Shown piece by piece: positions 1 to 6,175 of a DNA stretch of 12,612 bases. The DNA is from Terriglobia bacterium (lineage in GTDB: Bacteria; Acidobacteriota; Terriglobia; UBA7540): contig JALHUF010000530.1 in the NCBI GenBank assembly GCA_022866195.1, positions 1 through 12,612 on the forward strand, read 5' to 3'. Position 1 is the stretch's first letter. Each line of letters begins with the position of its first letter. The notes below the pieces were generated by a model. The model was not told the origin of the DNA. It saw only the letters and a program-made list of their open reading frames with translations, and ran no database searches. The translations under genes were made by a program, and so were the position numbers.

Positions 1-264
1 ATGAACGTCTTCGCCCTGACCGACCTGCAGCGCGTCATCGCCGAGAGAATCAGGGCGAAAATCGGGAAGCCTGTCCGGGTCGGCCGCTACGCCGATCTTG
101 TGGACAGCTTCCATATTTACGGGTCGTATTTCAGCGAGTTCCAGGGTTTCTTGAAGATGGTCGAAAAAAGAACGTTCGTGGAACGGACCTGGAACAGCGC
201 CTACGCCGAGCCGATGTTCGCCGAAGCCCGGGAAAAGCTGAAGAAAGAAAAATGGGAAAAGTGA
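1..264 (+). CDS. Thymidylate synthase family protein, C-terminal part (5' end outside window)
   Basis: This is the last 87 codons of a thymidylate synthase-family gene, an enzyme that methylates dUMP (or a related pyrimidine nucleotide) in the cytoplasm. The frame is open from base 1, and the ATG there is probably an internal Met, because family members have a similar MN-FAL-EL segment inside the protein. The recognisable part is GRYADLVDSFHIYGSYF (residues 29-44), matching the family's conserved C-terminal G-x-Y-x-D-S-x-HIY segment. The tail is rich in Lys and Glu (EKLKKEKWEK, then TGA). The tail matters because a diverged copy of the same codons lies at 12019-12067, where it reads LKKEKREKQ and stops at TAA. 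The present C-terminus was therefore probably supplied by the inserted island. No clear terminator follows. I am fairly sure of the family but not of the exact substrate, and I give no symbol for that reason. Confidence 0.72.
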   Translation: MNVFALTDLQRVIAERIRAKIGKPVRVGRYADLVDSFHIYGSYFSEFQGFLKMVEKRTFVERTWNSAYAEPMFAEAREKLKKEKWEK

Positions 265-284
265 TAATCCTGGTATGGGAGATC
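236..284 (+). repeat. Left direct repeat, candidate attL (end of synthase gene)
   Basis: The repeat pairs with 12019-12067. The first 17 bases are identical (AGCTGAAGAAAGAAAAA, 236-252 and 12019-12035). Over 49 bases I count 41 matches, and the mismatches are mostly transitions. Similarity ends abruptly on both sides. The repeat contains the final codons and stop of the synthase gene, so the reading frame is kept across the putative crossover. The 17-bp block is the best candidate for the crossover core. Confidence 0.68.
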
Positions 285-584
285 AGCCGCGCCTTTTTTC
301 ACTTTTTTTCACACCTGTAATTTCATTCAACTTCTCGATAAAAGTGCCCAAAGCCGTGCGGGTAAGCCGCTGCAGCGGGGCTGGCAAATCTCCTATGCCC
401 GTCCGTGACTCGGCTGGCGCGGCACGCATACCTTACAGCTCCCAACCTGGATCGTCCTGGTATTGTACTCAGCTTCCAGAAGGCGCGTGGCAAAACTATG
501 CCGTAGCGTATGACGGCTTGCGGATTTGGAGATATCTGATTTCCCTAATGCATATTTTACACCTTCTGGAGCTCGAACTTTGAG
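283..584 (-). pseudogene. Tyrosine recombinase (XerC/IntI/phage-integrase type) relic
   Basis: On the minus strand a frame open from 584 to 396, with no start, reads SASRHTLRHSFATRLLE followed by AEYNTRTIQ (about 525-447). This matches the box II region of tyrosine recombinases, including the H-x-x-R catalytic pair, and most resembles integron-type integrases (HTLRHSFATHLLE, then a GYDIRTIQ-like stretch). Upstream, the residues GVKYALGKSDISK fit the helix preceding that motif. An ELQKV fragment in the next frame near 563-577 suggests a frameshift. Directly after the TIQ the expected LLGH...TT.IYTH segment with the second His and the catalytic Tyr is absent, and the frame stops at 393-395. Another minus-strand frame continues to a stop at 283-285. 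The catalytic core is thus broken and the N-terminal half is missing. Its place, abutting the left repeat, is where an integrase gene would sit. The plus-strand ORF over this region has no recognisable features. Confidence 0.68.
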
Positions 585-613
585 CTATTTTCTTGAATTC
601 AGTTCAATCGGTT

Positions 614-625
614 CCCTCATGAGGG
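614..625. promoter_or_regulatory. Perfect 12-bp palindrome just upstream of the -35 box
   Basis: CCCTCATGAGGG is its own reverse complement and ends one base before the TTGACA box. A second inverted repeat, CGGCC-T-GGCCG (636-646), lies in the spacer between the -35 and -10 boxes, and a looser one (TTGAA-N5-TTCAA) is at 593-607. Dyads placed around a promoter like this are typical of repressor or controller-protein binding sites. No regulator gene is visible in the window, so operator function is inference. Confidence 0.4.
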
Positions 626-626
626 C

Positions 627-655
627 TTGACATCCCGGCCTGGCCGCTCTAGAAT
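627..655 (+). promoter_or_regulatory. Near-consensus sigma70 promoter for the nuclease module
   Basis: TTGACA (627-632) is a perfect -35 box. The spacer is 17 bases, and TAGAAT (650-655) matches the -10 consensus at five of six positions. A transcript would start near 661-663, and an AAGGGG ribosome-binding site (669-674) lies just downstream, five bases before a TTG codon at 680. The geometry is that of a strong constitutive or repressible promoter driving the genes that follow, possibly the whole plus-strand array through 11868. Confidence 0.62.
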
Positions 656-679
656 CCTACGTGAGACGAAGGGGTTCAA

Positions 680-814
680 TTGATCTTCTCCGAAGTATCA
701 TCCGTTTCCGAAGAAAAGGCATTTGCGATACTCGTTTCGCAGGCGTTTATACGGCACATGAAGCGGTATCCCGGTTGTTATATTGATCCATATAAACAAT
801 TTTGGCCACTTTGA
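680..814 (+). CDS. 44-codon frame, probable displaced N-terminus of the T5orf172 protein
   Basis: A TTG codon at 680 sits five bases after AAGGGG and about 18 bases after the predicted transcript start. It opens a 44-codon frame ending in TGA at 812-814. The peptide begins MIFSEVSSVSEEKAF and ends CYIDPYKQFWPL, with protein-like composition. The long frame of the next gene is open from 796 onward in the -1 phase, so the two overlap for only about 16 bases. Joining them gives a natural-looking protein of about 600 residues whose start has a proper promoter and ribosome-binding site, whereas the TTG at 802 has none. I therefore read this as the true N-terminus, cut off by a one-base deletion (or sequencing error) in 796-811, for example in the TTTT run at 800-803. 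The alternative is a real leader peptide coupled to a downstream TTG at 811. Confidence 0.5.
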   Translation: MIFSEVSSVSEEKAFAILVSQAFIRHMKRYPGCYIDPYKQFWPL

Positions 815-2490
815 GGCGCGGAAAACTGGGAATGCCAGATCATCGTGCGCGAATGGCCGCGATCGGGCGCTTTGCTTTGCCGTCGGCGGGCACTGCATCT
901 CGCGCTGCTCTTGATCGGGTCTTAAATAAGTTGAGAGAGGATCCCCAACTCGATCGCGATGTTCGCAAGCAGTGGAATCGCGCCCGTGCGCTTGTGATCG
1001 CACAGCAAGACAACGGAACTGACCTTCAGGTCGATGCGACCCTCCGCTACTTCCACGCTGAGTTCAATAATCGAACTATCCGACACGGACTCCAATATAT
1101 GCCGATGTCGTTCAATGTTCTTGAGGCGTTTCACCAATACCTTCCGGAGATGTCAGTCTTTCGGCTGCGTCGGCAGATTGATCACGTCTTTTCAGTTCCA
1201 GATTTTCTCGACCGTGTTACTCTGAACGAGCTACCGCTTAGCCTCAACGAAGCCGCCTCCTATTTCGAAGAGGGGGTCATCTACAATTTCGAGAATGCGG
1301 TCGATCCCGCGGATCTCGAATTCTCCATCCGAGATGGCGCAAAGGTCGGGATTGCTGGCTTCTCGGTGGTAAAACACGGCAACGAGATCTCAGCTCTCTT
1401 GCTTGGGGGAGAGGAGGCTGACCTTGGCAAGGCGTCAGAATCGCTCCAGAATAACCTTACGCTCCGACCGATTCCAGGCAAGGAAGCCATAGGGCCAGCT
1501 CCCGATTTTAAACGTCAAGCAGTCCCCTTGCCGAGCAAACGACACCTGTGGAAGACGCTGGCACTGACCCGATTCGATCTTGATAGCGTCAGCCAGCATG
1601 TTAGATATGTCATGCATGACTGCGGGGATTGCTATATGTCAATCACCAATGATCCTGCTTGCTTCCTCAACGAGCATGGCGAGTTCATCGACCCTTCTTG
1701 CGAGGACACGCTCAAGGAAACCAGTGAGAGAATCCGGACATATGAGGTGCTTTTTGAGTTGTGTTCAACCTTCCTATATCTGCCGGTCTATTTCGAGAAG
1801 TTTGGCGATCTCGCGACGGAGGAACGGCGCAAGACTAGGTACGGAGACAATGCAGGTAAGCTTTCGTACGGCTCCATCCGTAAGCAATGTCCTGGCGAGG
1901 AAAAGCTTGCCTTCAGGCGTCTCACCGTGCTCTCATCCACCGGTGAGCACTTCGAATCGAGTTGGTCCTTTTTTCGGGCGCCGCCCTTCCGAGTTGAGAA
2001 GTCGGGCTACTGGCGCCGCTTGCCGCCTGGTACCGTTGGATCTGACCGACAAGGGCAGCCTGTCCACGGGCGCACGTGGGTGCAGAAGCGTCTCTCCTGG
2101 GTGGAAGATGAGTCCCTTGACGCAATCACGTTAACCCGGCTCTCTCAGCGACAAGACCCGCAGCTACTCCGGACCGGCCCCGACCCGGGCAGGATATACG
2201 TAATGAGGTCAGCGGGTCATCCTCGCAACATATTTAAAATCGGATCGACCCGGAGGCGCACTGAAGAACGTGCGGAAGAACTCTCGCAGGCCAGCGGGAT
2301 CCTCGATGGGTTTTTCGTCATACATGACTGGTACGTCTTGAACTGCTCTGAAGCAGAATCGCGAATTCACGCTCGCTTGGAGCTGTATCGAGTTAATCCG
2401 AAGCGGGAGTTCTTCGATCTTCCCCTCAAAGAAATCGTGCGTGTGATCGAGGCGGTGGTTTTGGAACTCAACGGAGGTATGAATGGCTGA
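802..2490 (+). CDS. Large protein with C-terminal T5orf172 (GIY-YIG-like) nuclease domain
   Basis: The C-terminal 100 residues match the T5orf172/MUG113 domain, a GIY-YIG-like putative endonuclease fold: RIYVM (464-468), FKIGST (478-483), a conserved A-E-x-x-x-H (E519, H523) and REFFDL (535-540). The first 430 or so residues I do not recognise. They contain a YWRRLPPG...GRTWV stretch (about 410-430) just before the nuclease domain, which may be a separate DNA-binding or linker module. There is no signal peptide or membrane segment, so it is cytosolic. The 802 start is TTG without a ribosome-binding site and the frame is closed by TAA at 793. The real start is probably TTG 680 through a frameshift. 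The gene is first behind a strong promoter and 77 bases ahead of an OLD-type nuclease, with which it probably works in anti-phage defence. It is visibly less GC-rich than the type I operon downstream. The domain call is good; the function is inferred. Confidence 0.72.
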   Translation: MATLRRGKLGMPDHRARMAAIGRFALPSAGTASRAALDRVLNKLREDPQLDRDVRKQWNRARALVIAQQDNGTDLQVDATLRYFHAEFNNRTIRHGLQYMPMSFNVLEAFHQYLPEMSVFRLRRQIDHVFSVPDFLDRVTLNELPLSLNEAASYFEEGVIYNFENAVDPADLEFSIRDGAKVGIAGFSVVKHGNEISALLLGGEEADLGKASESLQNNLTLRPIPGKEAIGPAPDFKRQAVPLPSKRHLWKTLALTRFDLDSVSQHVRYVMHDCGDCYMSITNDPACFLNEHGEFIDPSCEDTLKETSERIRTYEVLFELCSTFLYLPVYFEKFGDLATEERRKTRYGDNAGKLSYGSIRKQCPGEEKLAFRRLTVLSSTGEHFESSWSFFRAPPFRVEKSGYWRRLPPGTVGSDRQGQPVHGRTWVQKRLSWVEDESLDAITLTRLSQRQDPQLLRTGPDPGRIYVMRSAGHPRNIFKIGSTRRRTEERAEELSQASGILDGFFVIHDWYVLNCSEAESRIHARLELYRVNPKREFFDLPLKEIVRVIEAVVLELNGGMNG

Positions 2491-2533
2491 CACCAGCATC
2501 GAGCGGATGCGCTGGGAAGACGCTCGCCGCTGA
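2483..2533 (+). CDS. Possible 16-codon ORF (MADTSIERMRWEDARR) or gene remnant
   Basis: An exact GGAGGT (2473-2478) lies four bases before ATG 2483, which overlaps the end of the T5orf172 gene in another frame. The frame stops at TGA 2531-2533. The ribosome-binding site is the best in the left half, yet the peptide is only 16 residues and resembles nothing I know. It may be the surviving start of a gene lost when the neighbouring genes were brought together, a coupling ORF for the next gene, or chance. Confidence 0.25.
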   Translation: MADTSIERMRWEDARR

Positions 2534-2567
2534 TGCTAGACGCTCAATCAACGTATAGGGGGTGACT

Positions 2568-4520
2568 GTGCCCGATAGATCAAGATTGGTGAAAATTTTT
2601 ATACGCAACTTGGGGTGCATCGGTCCAGAGGGCTGCGAAATTGCACTCGACAGCGTCCTCAGTTTAGTCGGGGGCAATAATACGGGGAAATCGACAATCC
2701 TGCGAGCATATGAACTTGCTCTTGGTACGGTCACGTTTGATAAGGCAAAGGACCTCTGTAGACGAGCTGCTGATGCCGCGGCTACAGTGGAGATATGGGT
2801 CCATATCCCCGAAGGAACTGCGAATATTGCAGAGAAGTGGAAGGCTCCAGATGGAGATCTCAGACTTGTGCGTAGCAAGTGGGAATGGAGCAAGGACACA
2901 AACTGGGCAAAGACTCGAACAACTTGGGATCCGGAAATAGATAACTATTCGGCGGATGATAGAGCTAGTGGGCTGGATACGGTATTCAACAGCCGCCTCC
3001 CCGTGCCTTTCCGTATCGGATCCCTTGAGGATCCAGAAGCCGAGCACAAGAAGCTGCTCACGCTAGTTCTCCAACCTATCGCAGAGAAAATCCAAAGACA
3101 GATGGCAGATGAAACTTCTGCTCTTCGCAAGACAATTGCCTCGTTAGGCGAGTTAGCCAAATCTCCAGTTGATGAAGAACGTGATCGCCTAAACGAGCTC
3201 AAGACAGACTTGAATCGTTCACACAACGCCATTTTTCCGGACCTCAAAATGGACTTCGATATCGGGATTGGCGAACTCGAGATCAATCCCCTTCAAATGC
3301 TTCTGAGAAATTCCAAACTCAAGTTCACGGATTGGCTGGATGAAGTCTCTTGGGCGCAACAGGGAACTGGTTCTCAAAGAGCGCTTTTCTGGACGATGCT
3401 CCAAGTGCGCTCTCGTCTGAAAACCGTCGCTGACATCGCCGAACAGACCAAGAGGTCAATTTCCGATCTTCAGAAGCGCATCAAGAAACTGCAAGATGAA
3501 GTGGATAAGGCAAAGAAAGAAGAGACAAAGCAAGCCAAGAACGAGGAAATACTGAAAATCGAGAAACAGATTAAGGATCTGTCTGAAGCCAAGCCAGAAG
3601 AATTGCTTACTCAGTATGCGGAGGAGTTGTCTCTTCCTGGATATATGCTTCTCATCGACGAACCAGAAATTGCGCTCCATCCGAACGCCGTTCGTGCCGC
3701 AAGCCGCTATTTGTATAATCTGACCGACGACTTTACTTGGCAGGTCATGCTCGCTACACACTCTCCGCTCTTCATTGATCCTCTTCACGACCATACAACG
3801 ATTGTCCGATTAGCTCGAAGCGAAGCCAATCCAACCCCAAAAACATATCGGAGTGATTCAGTTACATTCTCGCCGGACGACAAACAAAACCTCAAGATTC
3901 TCAACCGCTTTGACCAAGGACTCGCCGAGATGTTCTTCGGCCAGTTGCCTGTGCTCATCGAGGGAGACACTGAATACGCTGCGTTTGAACTATTGATGAA
4001 CAAATACCCTGATCAATTTCCGATAAGCAGGAAGCCTGTGCTTGTCAGAGCGCGTGGCAAGCTTACCATGCTTCTTATAATGCGCATACTCAGTGAGTTC
4101 CGCATTTCTTTTGCGGTCTTGCATGATGCCGACACGCCGCTTCGCCGGGATGGAAGCCGAAGTGGTTCATGGACCGCGAACACTGAAATATACGATGCTA
4201 TCCGAGCTATTCGTGTGCAGGGCGTCAGAGTTGTGCATAGAATCTCAGTGCCGGTATTCGAGTATGCTCATCTTCCCCTACAATATGACAAGAATGGTGA
4301 GCTCCTCGAGACGAGTCCAAAGGACAAGCCGTGGCGTACTGTGAAAGCAATCCAGCAAGATCAAAAGGCGGAGGCGTCAATCCTTGCGGCCTTAACGGAC
4401 CTAACGAGTTCGGGATCGGAAGAATCACTTTATGGGGACGATTTTGAGAAGACGCTCTTGCACGATGTACAGAAGTGGGCGTCCGAACATTGCCCTAAGG
4501 ACCCTAGATTCGCGCTATGA
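2568..4520 (+). CDS. OLD-family ATP-dependent endonuclease (AAA ATPase + TOPRIM)
   Basis: The 650-residue protein has the OLD layout: an N-terminal ABC-type ATPase and a C-terminal TOPRIM nuclease. Walker A is GGNNTGKST (35-43). A signature-like GTGSQRALF lies at 266-274. A Lys/Glu-rich coiled coil spans about 290-343. Walker B is LLIDEPEIALHP (D364, E365), and the switch His is in ATHSP (H398). The TOPRIM part starts with VLIEGDTEYAAF (E465) and has the metal-binding HDADTP (D520, D522). All key residues are present, so it is probably active. Family members (OLD, GajA) nick or cut DNA under ATP control in phage defence. Here there is no GajB-like helicase; the partner is the T5orf172 gene upstream. 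I chose GTG 2568 because AGGGGG (2557-2562) lies five bases before it. GTG 2562 is in frame but too close to that site. The stop overlaps ATG 4517 of a short ORF. Confidence 0.85.
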   Translation: MPDRSRLVKIFIRNLGCIGPEGCEIALDSVLSLVGGNNTGKSTILRAYELALGTVTFDKAKDLCRRAADAAATVEIWVHIPEGTANIAEKWKAPDGDLRLVRSKWEWSKDTNWAKTRTTWDPEIDNYSADDRASGLDTVFNSRLPVPFRIGSLEDPEAEHKKLLTLVLQPIAEKIQRQMADETSALRKTIASLGELAKSPVDEERDRLNELKTDLNRSHNAIFPDLKMDFDIGIGELEINPLQMLLRNSKLKFTDWLDEVSWAQQGTGSQRALFWTMLQVRSRLKTVADIAEQTKRSISDLQKRIKKLQDEVDKAKKEETKQAKNEEILKIEKQIKDLSEAKPEELLTQYAEELSLPGYMLLIDEPEIALHPNAVRAASRYLYNLTDDFTWQVMLATHSPLFIDPLHDHTTIVRLARSEANPTPKTYRSDSVTFSPDDKQNLKILNRFDQGLAEMFFGQLPVLIEGDTEYAAFELLMNKYPDQFPISRKPVLVRARGKLTMLLIMRILSEFRISFAVLHDADTPLRRDGSRSGSWTANTEIYDAIRAIRVQGVRVVHRISVPVFEYAHLPLQYDKNGELLETSPKDKPWRTVKAIQQDQKAEASILAALTDLTSSGSEESLYGDDFEKTLLHDVQKWASEHCPKDPRFAL

Positions 4521-4621
4521 AGAGAGTGGTTCCAACAACCGGTGCATTGGACGGCGTGCAGCCGCGGCTGAGCGGCAGGCCTTATGCGCAAAAAACTATG
4601 ATCGAAGCCATGGAAACTTGA
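4517..4621 (+). CDS. Possible 34-codon coupling ORF between the OLD gene and hsdM
   Basis: ATG 4517 overlaps the OLD stop as ATGA, and the frame (MKRVVPTTGALDGVQPRL, then onward to EAMET) ends in TGA directly abutting the hsdM ATG at 4622. It fills exactly the gap between the two genes. hsdM has no convincing ribosome-binding site of its own, so ribosomes finishing this frame could restart at hsdM. The peptide resembles no family I know. A perfect 12-bp palindrome, CAGCCGCGGCTG (4559-4570), lies inside it. Coding status is unproven. Confidence 0.3.
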   Translation: MKRVVPTTGALDGVQPRLSGRPYAQKTMIEAMET

Positions 4622-6172
4622 ATGACCAAAGGTAACGACAAGTCTCTCGAATCCTGGATCTGGGATGCTGCCTGCTCCATCCGCGGCGCCAAAGATGCCG
4701 GCAAATACAAGGACTTCATCCTGCCTCTCATTTTTATCAAGCGGCTGTGCGATGTCTTTGACGACGAACTCAACCGCATCGCCCAAGAGGTAGGCTCGCG
4801 GGCGAAGGCGTTCAAACTCGTGAAGCATGACAAAAAACTTGTGCGCTTCTACCTCCCGCTGGAGCCGAAGAACCCGGACGATGCCGTGTGGTCGGTCATC
4901 CGCACGCTGTCTGACAAGATCGGCGAGCAGCTCACCACTCATCTGCGCGCCATCGCCGATGCTAACCCGTTGCTCAAGGGCATCATCGACCGAGTAGACT
5001 TTAACGCCACCACCCACGGCCAGCGCGATCTCGACGACGACCGCCTCTCCAACCTCATCGAGGCCATCAGCGCCAAGCGGCTGGGCCTCTCTGACGCGGA
5101 GCCGGACATCATTGGCCGCAGCTACGAATACCTGATCCGTAAGTTCGCCGAGGGTAGCGGCCAGAGCGCTGGTGAGTTCTACACCCCCGCTGAGGTCGGC
5201 TTTGTCATGGCCCGCATCATGGACCCACAGCCGGGCATGAACATCTACGATCCCTGCTGCGGCTCCGCCGGCCTGCTCATAAAATGCCGCCTTGTCCACG
5301 ACGAAAAGCAGCCCACCCCCGGCAAAAAGAGCACCGCTCCGATCAAGCTTTACGGCCAGGAAAACGAGCCCGGCACTTGGGCCATGGCCAACATGAATAT
5401 GATCATCCACGACCTGGAGGGAGAGATTCAGATCGGCGACACCTTTCGCTATCCCAAATTCCGCAAAAGCAACCGACTGCAAACCTTCGACCGCGTCGTG
5501 GCCAACCCGATGTGGAACCAGACCGAGTTCAAAGAAAAAGACTACGATGCCGACGAACTCGATCGCTTCCCCAAGGGCGCGGGCTTCCCCGGCAACAAAG
5601 CCGACTGGGGCTGGGTGCAGCACATCCTGGCCAGCCTCAAAAACACGGGTCGCGCCGCCGTGGTGCTCGACACCGGCGCCGCATCGCGCGGCTCCGGCAA
5701 CGCAAACACCAACAAGGAAAAGGACGTGCGCCGCTGGTTTGTGGAGCAGGACCTGATCGAGGGCGTGATATATCTGCCGGAAAACCTGTTCTATAACACC
5801 TCCGCGCCGGGCATAATCCTTTTCCTGAACAAGGCCAAGCCAAAAGGGCGGCGGGGGAAGCTCTTCCTGCTCAACGCTAGCCGCGAGTTCACCAAGGGCG
5901 ATCCCAAGAACTACATTCCCGACGACGCCATCACCCGCATCGCTGACACCTTCACTGCGTGGAAGGAAGTGGAGAAGTATTCACTCATTGTTAGCCGCGA
6001 AGAGATCGCCAAGAACGACTTCAACATCTCCCCCAGCCGCTACATTCACACAGGAGAAGACGGCGAATATCGGCCGATTGCGGAGATTGTGGAGGAGTTG
6101 GAGGGGATAGACGAGGAAGCGGAGGCAACCAATCGGGCGCTCAAGAAAATCCTTAAAGCTTTGGTGGTCTAA
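4622..6172 (+). CDS. hsdM: Type I restriction-modification system N6-adenine methyltransferase subunit M
   Basis: The M subunit transfers a methyl group from S-adenosylmethionine to adenine in the host's recognition sites and forms the M2S core of the type I enzyme. The N-terminal helical HsdM domain starts at LESWIWDAACSIRG and includes LPLIFIKRLCDVFDDE. The EFYTPAEVGFVMARIM segment introduces the catalytic domain. The cofactor motif I is DPCCGSAG (210-217), a normal variant of DPxCGSGG. The catalytic motif IV is NPMW (295-298) rather than NPPF/NPPY, and this form recurs in a subgroup of M subunits. At 516 residues it is of usual length and looks intact. It lies 3 bases ahead of hsdS. The start follows directly on a TGA, suggesting coupling to the short ORF before it. 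The gene is richer in GC than the two nuclease genes upstream. Confidence 0.95.
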   Translation: MTKGNDKSLESWIWDAACSIRGAKDAGKYKDFILPLIFIKRLCDVFDDELNRIAQEVGSRAKAFKLVKHDKKLVRFYLPLEPKNPDDAVWSVIRTLSDKIGEQLTTHLRAIADANPLLKGIIDRVDFNATTHGQRDLDDDRLSNLIEAISAKRLGLSDAEPDIIGRSYEYLIRKFAEGSGQSAGEFYTPAEVGFVMARIMDPQPGMNIYDPCCGSAGLLIKCRLVHDEKQPTPGKKSTAPIKLYGQENEPGTWAMANMNMIIHDLEGEIQIGDTFRYPKFRKSNRLQTFDRVVANPMWNQTEFKEKDYDADELDRFPKGAGFPGNKADWGWVQHILASLKNTGRAAVVLDTGAASRGSGNANTNKEKDVRRWFVEQDLIEGVIYLPENLFYNTSAPGIILFLNKAKPKGRRGKLFLLNASREFTKGDPKNYIPDDAITRIADTFTAWKEVEKYSLIVSREEIAKNDFNISPSRYIHTGEDGEYRPIAEIVEELEGIDEEAEATNRALKKILKALVV

Positions 6173-6175
6173 CCG

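Noticed and set aside
275..583. Plus-strand open frame of about 100 codons after the synthase gene
   Set aside because: The composition is not protein-like, there is no ribosome-binding site, and the same bases carry a recognisable recombinase motif on the minus strand.
570..586. AGCTC-N7-GAGCT inverted repeat followed by ATTTTC as an intrinsic terminator
   Set aside because: The stem is only 5 bp and the T-run is short, and it lies inside the recombinase relic. Too weak to call.
809..814. CTTTGA resembling the RF2 programmed +1 frameshift site
   Set aside because: A +1 shift at this point leads into a frame that is not the long T5orf172 frame; a -1 change is required. There is also no properly placed internal Shine-Dalgarno stimulator.
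4430..5623. Minus-strand open frame of 397 codons over hsdM
   Set aside because: It lies entirely opposite well-supported hsdM coding sequence (and its leader), and its translation is the biased Val/Ala/Leu/Asp product expected of an antisense GC-rich frame.
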